From: Bacteroidales bacterium
Lineage (GTDB): Bacteria; Bacteroidota; Bacteroidia; Bacteroidales; B18-G4
Assembly (NCBI GenBank): GCA_023145125.1
Contig: JAGLEK010000458.1
Location: forward strand, 1 to 9,302
Reading direction: 5' to 3'
DNA length: 9,302 nucleotides
The notes below the pieces were generated by a model. It was not told the origin of the DNA. It did no database searches and saw nothing but the letters and a program-made list of their open reading frames with translations. Of this stretch, positions 5,927 through 9,302 are shown piece by piece. Every line of letters starts with the position of its first letter. Within the stretch, counting starts at the first letter, position 1. A program made the translations under genes and the position numbers.

Positions 5927-6460
5927 CTATTCCGGATTGCTTACGGCTTGCTGTTCCTCAAATTGCTTGATCAGCTCCTCAGGTGATTTTCCCAGGTTTT
6001 GAATGGAAATTTCAGCATCATCGGCAAATTCATTATCAGGGTATTTTTCGATGAACTCAAGGTAAATGGCTTTGGCATTATCGAGGTCACCAAGATAGTT
6101 TTCATAAACATAGCCCTTCAGAAACAAGCATTCCGGGACTTTCCTGAAATCAGGGTAATCCTGAATAACCCTGTTGTACAAGGTGATCGCCCGCTGACCT
6201 TCACCAAGGTTCAGGCAAAATTCGGCACCCTTGAATAAATATTCAACAGCCATGCTGTCGTCGGGGTAAGAGTTCGTGTAATCTACATATAGATCAACCA
6301 GCTCGAGGGCTTTTGCTTTATCAATAAATCCTTCGCTGGATGAAAACAGAGTATCTTCTGCTGTCTTGATCTCAGCAGCATCTTCTTCATTTGAAGGTCC
6401 GCATGATACAAACGCTGCCACAAGGGCTAAAATTAACAATGAGTTTCTGAATCCTGTCAT
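5927..6460 (-). CDS. Tetratricopeptide-repeat lipoprotein
   Basis: The 177-residue protein has a lipoprotein-type signal: Met, an Arg, a hydrophobic stretch (residues 6-19) and Cys20 in FVSC. Phe at -3 is an unusual lipobox residue. The acidic run SNEED right after the cysteine resembles the export signals reported for surface-exposed Bacteroidota lipoproteins, which is a tentative reading. The rest is about three TPR-like helical hairpins, each ending in Tyr-Pro (YPDD 65-68, YPDF 102-105, YPDN 140-143). That spacing is like BamD/YbgF-type outer-membrane scaffolds. It probably mediates protein contacts at the envelope; partner unknown. It is last in the ruvX-def operon, 21 nt after def. To my knowledge a TPR gene in this place is common in the phylum. 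Confidence 0.85.
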   Translation of the reverse strand: MTGFRNSLLILALVAAFVSCGPSNEEDAAEIKTAEDTLFSSSEGFIDKAKALELVDLYVDYTNSYPDDSMAVEYLFKGAEFCLNLGEGQRAITLYNRVIQDYPDFRKVPECLFLKGYVYENYLGDLDNAKAIYLEFIEKYPDNEFADDAEISIQNLGKSPEELIKQFEEQQAVSNPE

Positions 6461-6481
6461 GTCTAATGGTTTTTGTTATGG

Positions 6482-7054
6482 TTATTTTTTCTTTTTTGAT
6501 TTAAGGGGAAAGATCATTTTATAGTCTACATCGATGTTTCCTGTAGAGATATCATTCAGTTTTCTTTTCAGCAGCAACTTTCGCAGGGGGTTTACCAGGT
6601 CTACAAATATTCTCCCTTCAATATGATCATACTCATGCTGGATGATCCTGGCTATGACCCCCTCATACTGTTCTTCAATGAGGTTAAAGTCCCTGTCATG
6701 GTATTCAATGGTGATCTTAGGTTTCCTGATAATGTCTTCTCTTACATTCGGCACGCTGAGGCATCCTTCATTGAAACTCCATTCTTCACCTGTTTCCTCG
6801 AGGATGTAAGGGTTGATGAAAACCTTTGAGAAGTCCGCTGCTTCCGGATATTCTTCGGCAAAGGGCGTTGCATCGACCATGAACAACCTGATGGACTTGT
6901 TCACCTGTGGTGCGGCGAGGCCTACACCACTGGAAATATACATGGTCTCAAACATATTGCTGATGAGTTCATCCAATCCCGGATAATCCTTGTCGATCTC
7001 CTCTGCTAATTTTTTCAGTGTCGGATGTCCATACGCAACTATGGGTAATATCAT
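6482..7054 (-). CDS. def: Peptide deformylase
   Basis: The 190-residue protein carries all three deformylase motifs: GVGLAAPQ (43-50), EGCLS (96-100, metal ligand Cys98) and HEYDH (140-144, ligands His140 and His144, catalytic Glu141). The enzyme removes the formyl group from the N-terminal methionine of new proteins at the ribosome, usually with Fe2+. Tyr in place of the usual Phe within HExxH is conservative. The Lys-rich tail (KSKKKK) is an extension with no obvious role. The ATG at 7054 is 13 nt after the ruvX stop and has AGGA almost touching it, so the two genes are very likely co-transcribed. Confidence 0.97.
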   Translation of the reverse strand: MILPIVAYGHPTLKKLAEEIDKDYPGLDELISNMFETMYISSGVGLAAPQVNKSIRLFMVDATPFAEEYPEAADFSKVFINPYILEETGEEWSFNEGCLSVPNVREDIIRKPKITIEYHDRDFNLIEEQYEGVIARIIQHEYDHIEGRIFVDLVNPLRKLLLKRKLNDISTGNIDVDYKMIFPLKSKKKK

Positions 7055-7067
7055 GTCCTTTTAATTA

Positions 7068-7484
7068 TTATCCGTTGTTCATTTCCAGATAAGTTTGTAA
7101 TATGATCGCAGCACTTATCTTGTCGATCAGGCTTTTGTCCCTTCTTCCCTTTTTGCTGATGCCGGATTCCAGAATTACCTGTGATGCCATCCGTGATGTG
7201 AACCGCTCATCGACCCGCTCGATCTTCAAACCAGGAAAAGATTTGCTGACCTGTTTAATGAAAGGTGCAATGTACTTTTCAGCTTCTGATGCTGTATAAT
7301 CCATTTGCTTCGGTTCACCGATCACCAAACAATCAACGCCTTCCTCTTCAATATATTTTGTGAGGAATCCGATTAATTCATGGGTGGGAACAGTGCTTAG
7401 CGGGCTTGCAATGATCCTGTCAGGGTCGGTAACTGCGATCCCTGTGCGCTTCCTTCCATAATCTATAGCTATGATCCTTCCCAT
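7068..7484 (-). CDS. ruvX: RuvX/YqgF RNase H-fold nuclease (16S rRNA processing or Holliday junction resolvase)
   Basis: The 138-residue length and motifs fit the YqgF family. IIAIDYGRKRTGIAVTD (4-20) holds the first catalytic Asp (D8). VIGEP has Glu57, and VDERFTS (91-97) supplies an acidic pair. DKISAAIILQ (121-130) carries the last Asp (D121). In E. coli the homologue matures the 16S rRNA 5' end; a Holliday-junction role has been proposed from the fold. The start ATG at 7484 has AGGA two bases upstream. It heads a three-gene operon with def and the TPR gene, behind a -7 element at 7509-7516. Confidence 0.95.
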   Translation of the reverse strand: MGRIIAIDYGRKRTGIAVTDPDRIIASPLSTVPTHELIGFLTKYIEEEGVDCLVIGEPKQMDYTASEAEKYIAPFIKQVSKSFPGLKIERVDERFTSRMASQVILESGISKKGRRDKSLIDKISAAIILQTYLEMNNG

Positions 7485-7508
7485 ATTCCTGATCTTCTAA
7501 AGTGTGTG

Positions 7509-7537
7509 CAAATTTACTTATTTTTTATTTCCGGAAA
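7509..7537 (-). promoter_or_regulatory. Promoter of the ruvX-def-TPR operon
   Basis: On the minus strand, TAAATTTG (7516-7509) matches the -7 consensus TAnnTTTG exactly. TTTC (7537-7534), one base off TTTG, lies 17 nt upstream. Transcription would start near 7503, about 19 nt before the ruvX ATG. Confidence 0.6.
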
Positions 7538-7570
7538 CCATAGCGTAGCCTAACTCATGCGAAAAATGCC

Positions 7571-7578
7571 TAATTTTG
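7571..7578 (+). promoter_or_regulatory. -7 promoter element (TAATTTTG) of dapD
   Basis: This is an exact match to TAnnTTTG, 20 nt before the dapD ATG, giving a very short leader starting near 7584. No good -33 TTG is present at the standard distance. It is back-to-back with the ruvX promoter in a 114-bp divergent region. Confidence 0.55.
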
Positions 7579-7598
7579 AAATGCATTAAAAGATTGAT

Positions 7599-8417
7599 AT
7601 GCCTGAAAACCTGAAAAAGATCATTGAAACTGCCTGGGAAGATCGTTCCCGGCTTGAACATGAGGAAACCCGGGAGGCTATCCAAAGTGTAATAGGCCTG
7701 CTCGACAAAGGTAAATTGAGAGTTGCAGAGCCTTCAGGGGATGCCTGGGTGGTTAATGAATGGATCAAGAAAGCAGTGATACTGTATTTTCCTATCAGCG
7801 AAATGATAACCACCAGTGCAGGACCGCTTGAATTTCATGACAAGATAGGCCTGAAAGAGAATTATGAAGCACTCGGGGTACGCGTTGTACCCCACGCCGT
7901 GGCAAGGTATGGCTCATATATCAGCAGGGGCGTGATCATGATGCCGTCTTATGTGAACATCGGGGCGTATGTAGATGAGGGCAGCATGGTAGACACCTGG
8001 GCAACGGTAGGCTCATGTGCCCAGATAGGGAAGAACGTACACCTCAGCGGGGGGGTTGGCATCGGGGGTGTTCTGGAACCTGTACAGGCAGCACCGGTCA
8101 TCATCGAAGATAATTGCTTTATCGGCTCGAGGTCGATCGTGGTTGAAGGGGTGCGTGTAAGAAAGGAAGCTGTGCTTGGAGCCAATGTGGTACTAACTCA
8201 ATCTACCAGGATCATCGACGTTTCAGGTGATACCCCGCTGGAACATAAGGGGGATGTCCCGGAACGCTCAGTGGTGATCCCGGGCAGCTTTCCCAAGAAA
8301 TTCAATGCCGGTGAGTTCCAGGTATCCTGTGCACTGATCATCGGTAAAAGGAAAGCATCCACCGACATAAAAACTTCCCTGAATGATGCCCTGCGGGAGT
8401 ACAATATTCAGGCTTAG
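7599..8417 (+). CDS. dapD: 2,3,4,5-tetrahydropyridine-2,6-dicarboxylate N-succinyltransferase
   Basis: The 272-residue length is standard for DapD. After an N-terminal helical domain comes the conserved YFPISEMITTSAGPLEFHDK (63-82). Hexapeptide repeats of a left-handed beta-helix follow from about 100 to 200, including GAYVDEGSMVDTWATVGSCA (122-141) and HLSGGVGIGGVLEP (148-161). The cytoplasmic trimer transfers succinyl from succinyl-CoA to tetrahydrodipicolinate, in the succinylase branch of diaminopimelate/lysine synthesis. Its presence implies this branch rather than the DapL aminotransferase route. The ATG at 7599 is the first in frame and follows the -7 element directly. The gene is followed after 16 nt by a glycosyltransferase gene, probably in the same transcript. 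Confidence 0.97.
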   Translation: MPENLKKIIETAWEDRSRLEHEETREAIQSVIGLLDKGKLRVAEPSGDAWVVNEWIKKAVILYFPISEMITTSAGPLEFHDKIGLKENYEALGVRVVPHAVARYGSYISRGVIMMPSYVNIGAYVDEGSMVDTWATVGSCAQIGKNVHLSGGVGIGGVLEPVQAAPVIIEDNCFIGSRSIVVEGVRVRKEAVLGANVVLTQSTRIIDVSGDTPLEHKGDVPERSVVIPGSFPKKFNAGEFQVSCALIIGKRKASTDIKTSLNDALREYNIQA

Positions 8418-8433
8418 ATATTTGAATTGACCC

Positions 8434-9302
8434 TTGAAAAAGATACTCATCATACAAACAGCCTCCATTGGCGATGTGATCCTGGTAACCCCTGTGCTGG
8501 AAAACCTTCACAGGAAATATCCTGATGCTGCCATAGATGTGTTGGTGAAAAAAGGCACAGAGTCTCTCTTTGCATCACATCCCTACATCAGGAAACTTTA
8601 TATATGGGATAAGTCAGATAAAAAGCTGAAAAACCTTTATAAAATTTTGAAAGAGGTACAGTCGGAGCGTTATGACCTGGTAATAAATGTTCAGCGCTTT
8701 TTCCTGACAGGATTTTTAACAGCTTTTTCCAGGGCCGGAAAAACTGTTGGTTTTAACAAAAATCCTTTTTCGGTCTTCTTCTCAAAAAGGCTGAAGCACA
8801 AGATCAGGGAAGGGGAATTTCATGAAACGGAAAGAAACCTGCTACTCATCCAAAACCTGGTACAGGAAACAGAAAAACGACCTGTATTGTATCCTTCAAA
8901 ACAGGATGATGCGCTCACTTCACAATACAAGACTCATAAGTATATTTGCGTGGCACCGGCCTCTCTGTGGCATACCAAGCAATACCCGGCTGATAAGTGG
9001 GTGGAATTTCTTCAGCAGCTGCCGGATGATCTCTATGTATATTTTCTGGGATCTCCGGCTGATCATGCTTTATGCGAGGAGATCATTAAAAGGTCATCGC
9101 ATGGCAACAGCATGAACCTGGCCGGTAAGCTTAAATTGCTTGAGACGGCTTCCTTGCAAAGGGATGCCCTTATGAATTTTGTAAACGATTCAGCTCCTAT
9201 GCATCTGGCATCAGCTGTTAATGCGCCTGTTACAGCAATATTCTGCTCAACCGTCCCGGCATTCGGCTTTGGCCCCCTGTCAACGGATTCTGAGGTGCTT
9301 GA
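8434..9302 (+). CDS. Glycosyltransferase family 9 (ADP-heptose:LPS heptosyltransferase-like), 3' end outside window
   Basis: An uninterrupted frame runs from TTG at 8434 to the window edge (289 codons), so about 50 residues are missing from a family of about 340. The N-terminus KKILIIQTASIGDVILVTPV carries the GT-B loop IGDVxLxTP. Near the end, NDSAPMHLASAVNAPVTAIF (251-270) matches the family's nucleotide-sugar site motif NDSGPMHLA, with Ala for Gly. CSTVPAFGFGPLS follows, and as I recall is usual in Bacteroidota members. GT9 enzymes add heptose, or a related sugar from an ADP donor, to LPS core on the inner face of the inner membrane. The exact acceptor is not deducible. TTG is chosen because an in-frame TGA ends at 8430, one codon upstream, and the protein begins correctly at this residue. 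It lies 16 nt after dapD with no promoter seen between them. Confidence 0.88.
   Translation, partial: MKKILIIQTASIGDVILVTPVLENLHRKYPDAAIDVLVKKGTESLFASHPYIRKLYIWDKSDKKLKNLYKILKEVQSERYDLVINVQRFFLTGFLTAFSRAGKTVGFNKNPFSVFFSKRLKHKIREGEFHETERNLLLIQNLVQETEKRPVLYPSKQDDALTSQYKTHKYICVAPASLWHTKQYPADKWVEFLQQLPDDLYVYFLGSPADHALCEEIIKRSSHGNSMNLAGKLKLLETASLQRDALMNFVNDSAPMHLASAVNAPVTAIFCSTVPAFGFGPLSTDSEVL

Noticed and set aside
8822..9115. 97-codon plus-strand ORF
   Set aside because: It is out of frame inside the GT9 gene, whose own frame runs unbroken with family motifs on both sides.

Overview
The window looks like chromosomal core DNA from a member of the Bacteroidota, most likely the Bacteroidales/Marinilabiliales side of the phylum. 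Four things point there. Several genes are preceded by the phylum's TAnnTTTG -7 element, and Shine-Dalgarno sequences are weak. A DUF2851 protein, known mainly from this phylum, is present. A coiled-coil (ZapB-like)/ZapA/RNase Y cluster and a ruvX-def-TPR lipoprotein operon are also present. The phylum call is firm; anything finer is a guess.

Layout. (1) Positions 1-1928 hold two RCK-domain (NAD/nucleotide-sensing) potassium proteins in convergent orientation: the 3' end of a CPA2-type cation:proton antiporter on +, and a two-TM K+ channel on -. Their stop codons lie in two copies of an imperfect 31-bp direct repeat. (2) Positions 1982-3277 (-) encode a DUF2851 protein of unknown function. 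(3) Positions 3396-5886 (+) hold the division and RNA-decay cluster. A consensus promoter leads into a small coiled-coil protein and ZapA. A 284-bp noncoding gap follows, holding a structured RNA that I interpret as 6S RNA (ssrS) and a strong intrinsic terminator. RNase Y comes next. (4) Positions 5889-5923 are a 5 x 7 bp tandem repeat between convergent genes. (5) Positions 7516-5927 (-) are a compact ruvX-def-TPR lipoprotein operon with its own promoter. (6) From 7571 to the window end (+), dapD (lysine/diaminopimelate synthesis) is followed 16 nt later by a family 9 glycosyltransferase that runs off the window and starts with TTG.

How the genes work together. The two RCK proteins probably both serve K+/cation homeostasis. 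ZapA and the coiled-coil protein act at the FtsZ ring. 6S RNA would bind RNA polymerase holoenzyme and RNase Y would start mRNA decay, so this block joins division with global RNA control. RuvX and peptide deformylase are housekeeping rRNA-processing/DNA and protein-maturation enzymes. DapD supplies diaminopimelate for peptidoglycan and lysine, and the GT9 enzyme probably builds LPS core, so both feed the envelope.

The most interesting noncoding signal is the 6S-like RNA at about 4137-4238, with mutually exclusive hairpins just downstream. I see no mobile element, CRISPR array, tRNA, rRNA or clear sign of horizontal transfer.
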